A DNA stretch of 64,000 nt. It comes from Actinomycetota bacterium. Lineage in GTDB: Bacteria > Actinomycetota > Actinomycetes > JACCUZ01. Below the pieces are notes generated by a model. The model had not been told where the DNA came from. It was given only the letters and a program-made list of their open reading frames with translations, and did no database searches. This document shows, one piece after another, positions 1 through 11,309 of this stretch (within the stretch, counting starts at the first letter, position 1; the number at the start of each line of letters is the position of its first letter). Location of the stretch: the NCBI GenBank assembly GCA_030841035.1, contig JAVEDI010000051.1, forward strand, positions 1-64,000, read 5' to 3'. The position numbers were made by a program, and so were the translations under genes.

Positions 1-2423
<2,423 letters not shown>

Positions 2424-2661
2424 GCGGTCTCTCCTGCTGCTCGTCGGTCTGGCGCCGTCGGCACGCGGGGGCGCGCCGCCGGCTACGGCAGGCGCACCCG
2501 GCACATGCTCAGGGCACCTGTCGTCCCTCTCATCGTAGGCGTACGGGCCCATCTGCACCGTTTCACCGGTGGCGAACGGCACCGCCGAGTCGGCTCATCG
2601 GGCGCAGCCCCGGTGACAACGCGCTCGCCGAACACCCGGCATGCCCGGTTGGATGGTGACC

Positions 2662-3207
2662 ATGGACCCGGTCGAGCTCTCCGACAGCCGCCTTCTGCTG
2701 CGCCTGCCCACCCAGGCCGACGTCGACGAGATCACCCTGGCCTGCCAGGACCCCGAGCTGCAGCGCTGGATCCCTGTGCCCGTCCCCTACGCACGCGAGC
2801 ACGCGGCCCAGTGGGTCGGCGAGACGCCGAGCTCGTGGGCCGAGGACCAGGAGCTGCGGTGGGTCATCACGGAGCGCCGTACCGACGGCACGATGAGCGG
2901 GCCCCTCGGTGCTATCGGCCTGCACGCCCGCGACGCCACCATGCGCGAGGTCGGTTTCTGGGTCGCCCCGTGGGCGCGCGGCCGCGGGCTGATGACCGAC
3001 GCCGGTCGGGTGGCCTGTCGCTGGGGCTTCGAGGAGCTCGGACTCGGCCGCATCGAGTGGTGGGCCAACGTCGGCAACAACGCCTCCCGGCGGGTCGCCG
3101 AGAAGCTCGGGTTCCAGTTCGAGGGCACCTGCCGGGCCCGCCTCCTGCACCGCGGCAGCCGCGTCGACGGTTGGGTGGCCGGTCTGCTCCCCGGCGAGCT
3201 GACATGA
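2662..3207 (+). CDS. GNAT N-acetyltransferase, RimJ/RimL type (domain type A)
   Basis: Single-domain acetyl-CoA-dependent N-acetyltransferase of about 181 residues. The acetyl-CoA loop is read as APWARGRGLMTDA, followed by CRWGFEELGLGRIEWWANVGNNASRRVAEKLGF, which is split here only to name its parts: the beta-4/alpha-3 region and the conserved N-x-x-S-x-x-V-A-E-K-x-G-F segment typical of RimJ/RimL proteins. Three in-frame ATGs exist (2641, 2653, 2662). I chose 2662 because MDPVEL lines up with the start of the paralogue at 4336 and a GGATGG lies just before it. The stop overlaps the ATG of the next gene by 4 nt (ATGA), so the pair is probably translationally coupled. Substrate unknown; RimJ/RimL relatives acetylate ribosomal protein N-termini, antibiotics or small amines. 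Confidence 0.88.
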   Translation: MDPVELSDSRLLLRLPTQADVDEITLACQDPELQRWIPVPVPYAREHAAQWVGETPSSWAEDQELRWVITERRTDGTMSGPLGAIGLHARDATMREVGFWVAPWARGRGLMTDAGRVACRWGFEELGLGRIEWWANVGNNASRRVAEKLGFQFEGTCRARLLHRGSRVDGWVAGLLPGELT

Positions 3208-4307
3208 GGTCGCAGCCCGTGCTGCGGGACGCCACGGTGTCCCTGGGGGCGTTCTGCGACGGAGACACGGCCGAGATCGTCAGCGCTGCGCGCGACCCCG
3301 AGACGCGGCGCTGGACGACGTTGAGACTCGACTACACCACGGCCGACGCCCGGCAGTTCGTGGCCTTCGCCGCGCAGAGCTGGGCCACCGGCGCGGAATG
3401 CGTGTGGGCGATGCGCGCCCCCGGCGAGGCACGTTGGGCCGGTTCGATGGCGCTGCGCGCCGACCACCGCGATCCGCAGCTGGCCGACGTCGGCTTCCTC
3501 TGCGCCCCTTGGGCCCGCGGGCGGGGGCTGACCACGGCGGCCCTGCGGCTGACCTGCGCGTGGGGCTTCCGCGAGCTGGGCCTGGCCCGCATCGAGTGGC
3601 GAGCACACGTCGGCAACCTGGCCTCACGCTGGGTGGCCGAAAGGGTGGGCTTCGTGTTCGAAGGCACCCAGCGGCAACGACTTGTGCAACGCGGCATCCG
3701 CCGTGACGCATGGGTCGGCGGACTGCTGCCGGGCGACCTGCGCTCGGTGGATCCTCCGACCGCGCTCGCCCCGGAAGTGCGCACCGAGGGGCTGCTGCTC
3801 GGTCCGTGGCGCGAGCAGGACGCGCCGCAGGTGCTGGAGATCGCCGAGGACCCGGACACACGGGCCTGGTCGGGGTCCATGCGCGCGATGCGCACACTCG
3901 ACGACGCACGTGAGTGGATGCGTGCCCGCAGGGCAGACGACGACCGCGTCGACTGGGCCGTGCGCGACGCCGACACCGAGCTACTGGTGGGGAGGGTCGG
4001 GCTGGGTCACTTCGACCACCAGGCCCGCAGCTGTGAGATCGGGTACGGCGTCCATCCCGGGCACCGCCGTCGTGGTGTGGCCCTCCGGGCGGTCACAGCC
4101 GCGACGGCGTACGGCTTCGAGTCGTTGGGACTGGCGCGGATAGCGCTGTTCCACGCCATCGGCAACCCGGCCTCGTGCGCGGTCGCGACCGCGACCGGGT
4201 TCGAGTTCGAGGGAATCGAGCGGTCCTCATTCGACCACGGCGACGGCGTGCTGCACGACGTACACCGTCATGCCCGGCTGGCGAGTGACCCACCGGTGAT
4301 CCGGTGA
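3204..4307 (+). CDS. Tandem double-GNAT acetyltransferase (domains A' and B)
   Basis: A 367-residue protein with two complete GNAT domains. The first half (about residues 1-175) carries APWARGRGLTTAA and ends GGLLPGDL; it is clearly a duplicate of the preceding gene (GLLPGEL). The second half (about 190-367) carries EIGYGVHPGHRRRGVALRA and ends HARLASDPPVIR, resembling the gene that follows (HARLASDPEPVA). ATG at 3204 overlaps the upstream stop as ATGA. The stop codon TGA at 4305-4307 lies inside an 8-bp tandem repeat, so the last codons are repeat-derived. Reading frame continues open far upstream into antisense secA, but that part is a high-GC shadow. Either both domains are active or one regulates the other; the substrate is unknown. 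Confidence 0.87.
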   Translation: MRSQPVLRDATVSLGAFCDGDTAEIVSAARDPETRRWTTLRLDYTTADARQFVAFAAQSWATGAECVWAMRAPGEARWAGSMALRADHRDPQLADVGFLCAPWARGRGLTTAALRLTCAWGFRELGLARIEWRAHVGNLASRWVAERVGFVFEGTQRQRLVQRGIRRDAWVGGLLPGDLRSVDPPTALAPEVRTEGLLLGPWREQDAPQVLEIAEDPDTRAWSGSMRAMRTLDDAREWMRARRADDDRVDWAVRDADTELLVGRVGLGHFDHQARSCEIGYGVHPGHRRRGVALRAVTAATAYGFESLGLARIALFHAIGNPASCAVATATGFEFEGIERSSFDHGDGVLHDVHRHARLASDPPVIR

Positions 4308-4340
4308 TCCGGTGATCCGGTGATCCGGTGATCCGGTGAT
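4293..4340. repeat. Perfect 6 x 8 bp tandem repeat CCGGTGAT
   Basis: Six exact head-to-tail copies of CCGGTGAT fill 4293-4340. The repeat contains the stop codon of the upstream double-GNAT gene (TGA 4305-4307) and the GTG start of the next GNAT gene (4336). Each unit carries GTGA, so a start and a stop codon overlap in every copy. Because 8 is not a multiple of 3, adding or losing a copy changes the spacing and relative frame of the two genes, but the upstream stop is fixed by the first two copies. This kind of short perfect repeat is prone to slippage. Confidence 0.97.
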
Positions 4341-4887
4341 CGAGCCGGTCGAGATCGCGGCGGGACGACTGCAGCTGCGAGCGCCGGTAGATGCCGACGC
4401 GACCGATGCCCTGCTGATGCTGCAGGATCCCGCCGTCCGGCTGTGGAACCCCGCCCCCGAGGTCCTCGACCTCGCGGACGCGCGCGAGTGGTGCCGGCGC
4501 GGCGCGAACTGGGCCGATGGCCAGCACGCGACGTTCGTGGTGATCGATGCGACGACGGGACGGCTGCTCGGCAACGTGTCACTGCACTCGATCGACTCCG
4601 AGCAGCACGATGCGGAGATCGGCTACCGCGTCGCGCCCTGGGCGCGGGGCGCCGGCGTCGGCACCGATGCGGTGGCCGCGGCCACGCGCTGGGCGTTCGG
4701 CACGCTTGACCTGGTGCGTATCGAACTCGCTCACGCCGTCGTCAACCCTGCCTCGTGCCGGGTGGCGGAGAAGGCGGGCTACCTGCTGGAGGGAACGCTG
4801 CGGCAGTCGTACATCTATGGCGACGGGATGCGGTACGACGAGCACCTGCACGCCAGGCTGGCCAGCGACCCCGAGCCGGTCGCCTGA
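4336..4887 (+). CDS. GNAT N-acetyltransferase (domain type B')
   Basis: A 183-residue RimJ/RimL-like acetyltransferase: N-terminal VEIAAGRLQLRAP, central AEIGYRVAPWARGAGVGTDA (acetyl-CoA loop) and NPASCRVAEKAGY. It is most like the second domain of the preceding gene, including the shared ending HARLASDP. The GTG start lies in the last copy of the CCGGTGAT repeat and has no recognisable Shine-Dalgarno, so initiation probably depends on ribosomes that stop 29 nt upstream at the end of the preceding gene. The frame is closed upstream by a TGA at 4321-4323, which confirms that the start must be within or after the last repeat copies. It ends 6 bp from the convergent cyclase gene. Confidence 0.85.
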   Translation: MIEPVEIAAGRLQLRAPVDADATDALLMLQDPAVRLWNPAPEVLDLADAREWCRRGANWADGQHATFVVIDATTGRLLGNVSLHSIDSEQHDAEIGYRVAPWARGAGVGTDAVAAATRWAFGTLDLVRIELAHAVVNPASCRVAEKAGYLLEGTLRQSYIYGDGMRYDEHLHARLASDPEPVA

Positions 4888-4893
4888 CGACCC

Positions 4894-7800
4894 TCAGCGC
4901 ACCCATATCTGGTCGAGGAGCGGCCCGAGCGAGATGCCGGACTGGTAGTTGCCGACCCGCTTGGAGACGAAGAACGGCAAGGTGCCGTGGTCAGTGGGCA
5001 CGATGACCGCGTCGTCGGCGATCACGCGGTAGACCTGGCGCCAGAGGCGATCGGCGGCGCCCGGGTCGCTCTGCGCCACGTCGACCGCTCGTGCGGCGAG
5101 TGCATCGACCCGCTGGTTGCAGTAGCCCCCGAGGTTGACACCGTTCTTGATCGCGTCGCACGACAGCAGCGGCAGGAAGTACTGCGAGGCCGCCGGCCAG
5201 TCCGGCAGCCACCCCATGTCCAGCACGTTCGCCCGCTGCGGTCCACTGGTGACGCTCGCGTTGTCGCCGGGCGCGGGCACCGCGTGCGGGTGGTAGCCGA
5301 TCTGCCGGAGCAGTTTCATCAGACTGTGCCGACCCGACTCGGTGATGAACTCGGTGTGGACCAGGACATCGTCCCCACGGGTGCCGGACCGCTGCACGAG
5401 GTCTCTCGCCCGGCCGATGTCGGGGGTGGAGCCGAACGGGCAGTGCGGCTCGTAGCCCGGGAACCGAGCCGGCAGCAGCTCGCAGGTGGTCTCGTCCTTC
5501 GGGTAGAGCGGCAGGTCGCGGACGAAGTCCCGCCGGTCGATGCCCACGGCGAGTGCCTCGCGGGCCAGCTTGTTGTCGAACGGTGGCCGAGTCATGTCCG
5601 GGATCAGGTAGACGGTCTTCGCCACGGTCGAGGTGTGGACCTGAGCGGGCAGCTGCAGCGCCAGCTCTGCGGCATCGCTCGGCGTGGACGCGCGCAGGTC
5701 AAGCAGGTCCGCGCCGCCGTCCTTGACGCGCTCGATGAGACCGGCTGGCGACCCCAGTTTCCACTGCAGAGCATCGGGATATCCCCGTGGCTGAGCGGCC
5801 GCCGACCATGGCCGGAAGTAGGGGTTGCGCTCGAGCCGGACCGCCACTCCATGCTGGTACGCCGTGACCTGGTAGGGGCCCGTGCCCGGAACGACCCCGG
5901 CACCGGCCTCTTCGTTCGGCACGCCGGGAGGCACCGGGCTCGCGGGCACCACCACCAACTTGAAGAGGAACTCGGGGTCCGCTTCCCGGAGGTGGAACGT
6001 CACCGTCGAGGCGTCGGTGACGATGCCGGCGGACAGGTCACACGTACGAGCTCGGCATGCGTCGGCTCCCACGATGCCGGAGAAGTAGCCCGCGACCCCC
6101 GCGTACTCGGTGCCCCGCGTTGCGTTGAAGACGCGCTCGATGCCACGGCGGAAGTCTGCGGGCACGACGGTGCGGCCGTCCGAGTAGCGAATGTGCGGTC
6201 GCAGCGCGAACGTGTAGGTCCGCCCCCCGTCCGTGGGGATCGGGCGCTTGACCGCCAGGTCCGGCACGAGATCGAAACTGTCGACCCCCCCGACCCGGCG
6301 GTAGCCGACGAGCCCGTCGTAGACGGACATCATGGCTCTCGCGGCGTTGGGGTCGGAGACGAAGGCGGGGTCGACCGTGGACGGGATGCCCTCCTGCTTG
6401 CCGACGGCGATCCTGAGCGTTCCACCGAAGTGCTCTGCCGAGGCGAACGGCCGGGTCGATGCGAAGACCTGAGAGCCGACCATCGCCAGTCCGTACGGCG
6501 ACGCTCCGATGCCGACCGTGTCGGTCACCGTGTCCGTCGCCGGGTCGATGCGGACCAGGCTGCCCTCCGCGGCGACACTCACCCACACCTGGTCGCCGCT
6601 CGCGACGACCGCAAAGGGGCTGTCCCCGACATTGATCTGTGCTCGCTCCTGCTGGCTCGTCGCATCGATGTGCGACACGGTGAGGCCGTTGCGGTTGGCC
6701 ACCCATACGCCGTTCGCTGCCACCGCGATGCCCTTGGGGCCGGCTCCCACATTGATCGGCGAGTCCGCGCGCATCGTCGTGGGATCAATGCGCTGCACGG
6801 TGCCGTCACCACCGTTGCTGACCCAGACGGCCCCGTGACCCACCGCGACCCCGCCCGGGTTGCGGCCGACCTGCACCCGCGTCGGGTCGATGCGTCCCGT
6901 CCGGGCGTCGATGCGTACGACGGTCGCGTCGGCGAGGTTCGCGACCCACAACGAGCCGAGACCAGCGGCGATCGCCACCGGCTGGTTGCCGACACCGGTG
7001 ATGCGGTCGACCTCGCGGTTGGTCGTCGTGCTCACGCGGGAGACGCTGCCGTCCTGGCTGTTGACCGCCCAGACGTCGCTCTTGGTGACCGCGACTGCAA
7101 CGGGCGCGCTGCCGACCGGCACCGACTGCACCACGCGCTTCGTGTCGGGGTCGAGCCGCAGCACGGCGTCGGCCGACGACTGCGCCACCCAGAGGGCACC
7201 GGAACCCGACGCGACACCCTCGGGCGCTCCACCCGCCTCGGCGGCGTTGACGAGTCGGGCCGCCCCGCCGTCGATGACCGCGACGCCACCCGCCGGGACC
7301 GTGACGGCCCGATCGGTCGCGGTGCGGCTGATCAGCACTCCCGCGGTCGCGGCGACGACGGCCAGGACGACGAGAGCGGCGATCCAGGCGCGCGGATCAC
7401 GCCGCCACCGGCGGCTCTCCGTCACGAGGTCGTGGAACCGGCGCTCCCGGGTGCGGTCGATGTCGTCAGCGCGCACAAGCACGTAGCGGGTGGGGGCGGC
7501 CATGCCCTTGAGCCGGGCGGCACCACGGTCGACGTACGCAAGGCCTTCCACGGTGCCCGCCAGGTGCGCCAGCTCGGCGGTGGCCAGCACCTCCCCGGCC
7601 GCCGCCTTCGCACACAGCCGAGCCGCGACGTTGAGTGCCGCAGCCGACCGGTTCAGGCCCTCGTCCGCGGGCTCGCCGATGTCGATGCCTATCCCGACCG
7701 CCAGCGGAGGCCCTGTCCCGTTGACCGTCTCGTCCACGCAGCGGGCCCGCAGGTCAGCGGCCGCACGCAGTGCCTGACGAGACGAGTCGAACTCCAGCAG

Positions 7801-8121
7801 TACCTGGTCACCCCAGGTGCCGCGCAGCCGGCCACCGTGGTCGCCAGCCACCGCAGTTCCCATCGCGATGAAGAAGTCCGCAAGCCGGGCTGCTGCCTCC
7901 GCCCCGGCGCGCTGGGTGAACTGGGTGAACCCGCGGATGTCCGCGAACAGGAAGGTCACCAAAGCTCCGGAACCGCGAGGTCCCGGAACGACGAGCGGCT
8001 TCTGCACCTCCGCCGTAGTAGGCGGCCTCCCGTCGGCAGGCGGCGAGTGCCCGTCCACGTCATCGAGACTTGCACGATCGGCCGCCCGGGTCCATGCACT
8101 TCGCCGGGTTCCGTGGGACAT
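4894..8121 (-). CDS. Class III nucleotide cyclase - TM - beta-propeller - peptide-binding (SBP_5) fusion
   Basis: A receptor-like protein of about 1075 residues from the ATG at 8121. Order: class III cyclase domain (about 50-215) with both metal aspartates visible (FADIRGFT and RGTWGDQVLLEF) and the transition-state Asn/Arg in LNVAARL; the lysine usually four before the second Asp is Gly here. A single membrane helix follows at about 246-265 (WIAALVVLAVVAATAG). Then six blades with the pattern (V/L)WV(A/S)-x-(N/Q) about 43 residues apart (about 285-560), as in virginiamycin-B-lyase/YVTN propellers, and last a full extracellular solute-binding family 5 domain (about 576-1075) as in oligopeptide-binding proteins. 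Inferred topology: cyclase inside, propeller and binding domain outside. The frame stays open to a GTG at 8337, and a GTG at 8058 is also possible; upstream residues look non-homologous. Product (cAMP or cGMP) and ligand are unknown. Confidence 0.87.
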   Translation of the reverse strand: MSHGTRRSAWTRAADRASLDDVDGHSPPADGRPPTTAEVQKPLVVPGPRGSGALVTFLFADIRGFTQFTQRAGAEAAARLADFFIAMGTAVAGDHGGRLRGTWGDQVLLEFDSSRQALRAAADLRARCVDETVNGTGPPLAVGIGIDIGEPADEGLNRSAAALNVAARLCAKAAAGEVLATAELAHLAGTVEGLAYVDRGAARLKGMAAPTRYVLVRADDIDRTRERRFHDLVTESRRWRRDPRAWIAALVVLAVVAATAGVLISRTATDRAVTVPAGGVAVIDGGAARLVNAAEAGGAPEGVASGSGALWVAQSSADAVLRLDPDTKRVVQSVPVGSAPVAVAVTKSDVWAVNSQDGSVSRVSTTTNREVDRITGVGNQPVAIAAGLGSLWVANLADATVVRIDARTGRIDPTRVQVGRNPGGVAVGHGAVWVSNGGDGTVQRIDPTTMRADSPINVGAGPKGIAVAANGVWVANRNGLTVSHIDATSQQERAQINVGDSPFAVVASGDQVWVSVAAEGSLVRIDPATDTVTDTVGIGASPYGLAMVGSQVFASTRPFASAEHFGGTLRIAVGKQEGIPSTVDPAFVSDPNAARAMMSVYDGLVGYRRVGGVDSFDLVPDLAVKRPIPTDGGRTYTFALRPHIRYSDGRTVVPADFRRGIERVFNATRGTEYAGVAGYFSGIVGADACRARTCDLSAGIVTDASTVTFHLREADPEFLFKLVVVPASPVPPGVPNEEAGAGVVPGTGPYQVTAYQHGVAVRLERNPYFRPWSAAAQPRGYPDALQWKLGSPAGLIERVKDGGADLLDLRASTPSDAAELALQLPAQVHTSTVAKTVYLIPDMTRPPFDNKLAREALAVGIDRRDFVRDLPLYPKDETTCELLPARFPGYEPHCPFGSTPDIGRARDLVQRSGTRGDDVLVHTEFITESGRHSLMKLLRQIGYHPHAVPAPGDNASVTSGPQRANVLDMGWLPDWPAASQYFLPLLSCDAIKNGVNLGGYCNQRVDALAARAVDVAQSDPGAADRLWRQVYRVIADDAVIVPTDHGTLPFFVSKRVGNYQSGISLGPLLDQIWVR

Positions 8122-8337
8122 GGCGCTGCGCCGTCCGAGAAGAGCAGCTCCGGCCGGACACCGACGATGCGGTGACCCAGTCGTTCGATCGACCCGGCGG
8201 GCGATGACGCTGACCGCCAGCAGGAGCTCCCGGCCGCTGGTGCCATCGAGCGAGACCGCAGAGACTGCGCGTGCCGCCGGGTCCCCGCTGTCACGAGCGC
8301 GACAGTCGGCCCGGTCGGCGGGTGACTCCCACCACAC
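8122..8337 (-). other. Ambiguous stretch between YcaQ-like gene and cyclase: possible N-terminal extension or frameshifted remnant
   Basis: The cyclase frame is open back to a GTG at 8337, 2 nt after the YcaQ-like stop, so a 72-residue extension is formally possible. Between about 8180 and 8260 this frame has strongly GC-rich third positions (GRELLLAVSVIARRVD), but just downstream another frame reads better (LGHRIVGVRPELLFSDG, about 8110-8185). Joined, they give one plausible peptide, so this may be a decayed gene piece with a one-base frameshift or a sequencing error. I do not recognise it. Confidence 0.35.
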
Positions 8338-8339
8338 CC

Positions 8340-9581
8340 TCAGCCAAGCGCCGTCGCCAGCGCGGGCGCGAGGTCACCGCGCGGCTCGACGCGTACGTCG
8401 GCGAGGCCGAGCCAGGCGGCCATGTCGCGCAGCTCGGCCGCCAGCTCGGCGGCGGTCTCGGGCGGAGCCCCCGGCTCGGCCCACGCTGCACGCACGAGCA
8501 GCACCCCGGCGCCGTCCTCGCCGCCCTTGCGGTCGGACTTGAGGTCGACCCGCGCAACCAGCTGCTCGCCGAGCAGGAACGGCAGGACGTAGTAGCCGTA
8601 GACGCGTTTCTCGGCCGGGACGTAGATCTCGATGCGGTAGCGGAACCCGAACAGCGCCTCCACCCGCGCCCGTTCCCACACCAGCGGGTCGAACGGAGAC
8701 AGCAGCGCCCGCGCCCGCACGGCTCGCGGGATGCGGGCCTCGTGATGCAGATAGACCGGACGCCGCCAGCCATCGACCGTGGCCGGCACCAGCTCACCAG
8801 CGGCGACCAGGGTGTCGATCGCCGCCCGGGCGTCGGGCGGCCTGAGCCGGAAGTAGTCGCGCAGGCACCGCTCGCTCGCCACTCCATGCGCCCGGGCGGC
8901 GATGCGGGTCAGCCCGAGGAAGGCCTCCTCGTCGGTGGGATCGGGAGCCTCGAAGACGGCACGCGGCAGCACCCGCTCGGGAAGTGCGTAGCGGCGCTCG
9001 AACTGGGTCGTGCGGCCGGCGGAGGTCACCGCGCCCGACCAGAAGAGGTATTCGAGTGCCTGCTTGACGACCGACCAGTTCCAGCCCCAGTGCTCCTTGC
9101 TGCGCGGCGCGTCGTGGGCGAGTGCAGTCTCGAGCTGGCCGGCGGTCATCGGCCGGCGTGCCGCCACCTCGGCCTGGACGGCCTTGATCAGCTGCGGCTG
9201 GTCGTCCGCGACGTTGCGCATGCCGCCCCAGGCCTCCTCGCGCCAACGCCGCATCCGCCAGCGCAGCAGCCGGTGAGTCTCCGGCGGCACCAGGCTGGCC
9301 TCGTGCGCCCAGTACTCCACCAGACGCCGCGGCCCGGCACCGGCGGCCCTGTCGAGCAGACCACGGTCATAGGCCCCCAGCCGGCTGAACAACGGGAGGT
9401 AATGGCTGCGCACGAGCACGTTGACGCTGTCCAGCTGGATCAGCCCCATCCGGGCGACCGCCGCCGTCAGGTGGCGCATGCCGACCTCGCCCGACGCCCG
9501 GGGGGCGGCCAGGCCCTGCGCCGCGATGGCGACCCGGCGGGCACGCGAGATCGACAGGCGCACCGGGGCGGGGGTCGTCAC
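8340..9581 (-). CDS. Winged-helix DNA glycosylase of the YcaQ/AlkZ (HTH_42) family
   Basis: A 413-residue HTH_42 family protein. E. coli YcaQ and Streptomyces AlkZ are DNA glycosylases that remove bulky N7-alkylated purines and unhook interstrand crosslinks. The signature is the Q-hydrophobic-D motif, seen here as QLD at about residues 49-51 ([15 protein letters not shown]), which is the YcaQ-type form. Further family features are EYWAHEASL and [13 protein letters not shown], then a C-terminal region with [20 protein letters not shown] chose GTG 9581 (VTTPAP); the open frame extends further upstream through a divergent gene, which is shadow. The divergent neighbour is a secreted peptidase; the downstream gene is the cyclase fusion. 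A repair role is inferred from the motif. Confidence 0.87.
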   Translation of the reverse strand: MTTPAPVRLSISRARRVAIAAQGLAAPRASGEVGMRHLTAAVARMGLIQLDSVNVLVRSHYLPLFSRLGAYDRGLLDRAAGAGPRRLVEYWAHEASLVPPETHRLLRWRMRRWREEAWGGMRNVADDQPQLIKAVQAEVAARRPMTAGQLETALAHDAPRSKEHWGWNWSVVKQALEYLFWSGAVTSAGRTTQFERRYALPERVLPRAVFEAPDPTDEEAFLGLTRIAARAHGVASERCLRDYFRLRPPDARAAIDTLVAAGELVPATVDGWRRPVYLHHEARIPRAVRARALLSPFDPLVWERARVEALFGFRYRIEIYVPAEKRVYGYYVLPFLLGEQLVARVDLKSDRKGGEDGAGVLLVRAAWAEPGAPPETAAELAAELRDMAAWLGLADVRVEPRGDLAPALATALG

Positions 9582-9680
9582 GGGTGGCGATGCTGCCACG
9601 CCGCACCGACAGCCGCCGTACGCCGCTGGCCGTCCCGGCGAACCCGGGCCGCTGCGGCGGGAGTCGGGCAGCATGGGGTC

Positions 9681-10421
9681 ATGCCGCCGACCCGACGCCG
9701 CAGCGCCGGTCTCGTCGCGCTGCTGGCCGTGCTCGGCCTGCTCGGCCCCTCGGCGAGCGCGCAGGCGAGCCCCGTGCACAGCGAGCGACTGGTGCTCGGC
9801 AGGTCGGTGCAGGGCCGGCCGATCGTGGCGTGGCACCGGTGGCACGACGGGGCGAACCGCACCCTGCTGGTCCTGGGCAACGTGCACGGCGACGAGCAGG
9901 CCGGCCTGCGCGTCGTACGCCGGCTGCGACGCGCCCCGCTGCCCCCGGCCGTGGACCTGTGGGTGATCCCGAGCGGCAACCCCGACGGCACCGCCGCGGA
10001 CCGCCGCACCAATGCCCACGGTGTGGACCTCAACCGCAACTTCCCGCGGTCCTGGCGGCGCACCGGGCGGGGCACGACGCAGTGGTCGGGGCCGGTGGCG
10101 GCCAGCGAGCCGGAGACCCGCCTGCTGATGCGCGTCGTACGCCGGCTGCAACCGCGCACGACGGTGGTGCTGCACCAGCCGCTGTCCGGCGTCGACGCCT
10201 ACCGCGCCAAGTCCCTGCGGTTGGTGCGCGATCTGGCCAGGGAGTCGGGTCTGCCCGTCAAGGTCTTCGACTGCCGGGGTGGCTGCCACGGGACCTTCAC
10301 CGACTGGCACAACGCCCGCACCCCCGGCCGGGCGGTCACCGTCGAGCTGGGCGCCACCGTGCCGGCGACCCAGGTCCGGCGGGTGGCCGGCGCCCTGCTA
10401 CGGGTCGCCGCCGCGGACTGA
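9681..10421 (+). CDS. Secreted M14 zinc carboxypeptidase
   Basis: A 246-residue protein with a Sec signal peptide ([23 protein letters not shown], cleavage about residue 28). The M14 metallocarboxypeptidase motifs are all present: NVHGDEQAG (first His and Glu zinc ligands), [17 protein letters not shown], a third zinc histidine in VVLHQPLSG and the general-base glutamate in VTVELGAT. It is compact for the family, close to the short murein-peptide or MpaA-like enzymes. Exported, it could trim peptidoglycan stem peptides or other peptides; this is an inference from class and export. ATG 9681 was chosen because the signal peptide begins there. It is followed after 29 bp by a convergent response regulator gene. 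Confidence 0.9.
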   Translation: MPPTRRRSAGLVALLAVLGLLGPSASAQASPVHSERLVLGRSVQGRPIVAWHRWHDGANRTLLVLGNVHGDEQAGLRVVRRLRRAPLPPAVDLWVIPSGNPDGTAADRRTNAHGVDLNRNFPRSWRRTGRGTTQWSGPVAASEPETRLLMRVVRRLQPRTTVVLHQPLSGVDAYRAKSLRLVRDLARESGLPVKVFDCRGGCHGTFTDWHNARTPGRAVTVELGATVPATQVRRVAGALLRVAAAD

Positions 10422-10450
10422 GGGGTCCGGAGCGCTGCGAGCCAGCGGGC

Positions 10451-11173
10451 TCAGGTGATCTCGAGGAGCTTCTCCCGCACGGCGTAGACGACCGCCTCCA
10501 TCCGCGAGTGCAGCTGCAGCTTCTCCAGGATGTTGCGGATGTGGTTCTTCACGGTGTTCTCGCTGATGAACAGCGCCTTGGCGATGTCGCGGTTGTTCAG
10601 CCCCTTGGCGACCAGCTTGAGCACCTCCAGCTCGCGCTCGGTCAGCCGCGGCGCGGGCACCTGCTGACGCTCGTCACCCTTCTTGATCATGGTGGCGAAC
10701 TCGCTCAGCAGCTTGGAGGCCATCGACGGGCTGATCAGCGACTGGCCGCCGGCCACCGAGCGGATGGCCGCGGCGACCTCGTCGATCGAGATCTCCTTGA
10801 GCAGGTAGCCGCTGGCGCCGGCCTTGATGGCGTCGTAGAGGTCGGCCTCGTCGTCGGAGATCGTCAGCATCACGATCTTCGCGCTCGGGACGGCGTCCTT
10901 GATCGCGGTGCACGCCTGGATGCCGCTGCGGCGGGGCATGCGCACGTCCATCAGCACGATGTCCGGCAGCAGGGCCGTCGCCAGGTCGAGCGCCTCGGCA
11001 CCGTCACCGGCCTCGCCGACCACCTCGATGTCGGTCTCCTGACCGAGCACCATCTCCAGGCCCCGCCGGAACAGCGCGTGGTCGTCGACGACGAGCACGC
11101 GGATCGGGTCGCCGCTGATGACGGAGGGCGACGGGGGCCCGGCACCCAGGAACGGCGGTGACTGGTCGGTCAC
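10451..11173 (-). CDS. NarL/LuxR-family response regulator
   Basis: A 240-residue two-component regulator. The receiver domain (about 24-140) has the acidic pair in VLVVDDHALFRRG, the phosphorylatable Asp in DIVLMDVRMPRRSG, the conserved Thr in IVMLTISDDE and Lys in GYLLKEIS. The C-terminal LuxR-type helix-turn-helix is LTERELEVLKLVAKGLNNRDIAKALFISENTVKNHI, with the usual E-R-E-x-E-V-L start and the N-T-V-K recognition helix. Start GTG 11173 is supported by GAGGGGAGAGG just upstream; an ATG at 11233 is in frame but lacks a site. No histidine kinase gene is adjacent, so it is an orphan here. It lies next to hpf and near secA, a position I recall as conserved in actinobacteria. Confidence 0.93.
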   Translation of the reverse strand: MTDQSPPFLGAGPPSPSVISGDPIRVLVVDDHALFRRGLEMVLGQETDIEVVGEAGDGAEALDLATALLPDIVLMDVRMPRRSGIQACTAIKDAVPSAKIVMLTISDDEADLYDAIKAGASGYLLKEISIDEVAAAIRSVAGGQSLISPSMASKLLSEFATMIKKGDERQQVPAPRLTERELEVLKLVAKGLNNRDIAKALFISENTVKNHIRNILEKLQLHSRMEAVVYAVREKLLEIT

Positions 11174-11309
11174 GTGCCTCTCCCCTCGGTGGGCTGCCGC
11201 GATGTGGCGGGTGAATGATGGCACGTTACGCACGCATCACGCGGGAGAAGGCCGCACTTGGCCCCCCTTGTCGGAGCCCGTCCCCCTTCGCCGGGCGATC
11301 GCCGGTCGC

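Noticed and set aside
4987-8175. Long plus-strand open frame opposite the cyclase fusion
   Set aside because: High-GC antisense shadow; low-complexity Arg/Asp/Val composition and no domain, while the minus strand has clear cyclase and SBP_5 motifs.
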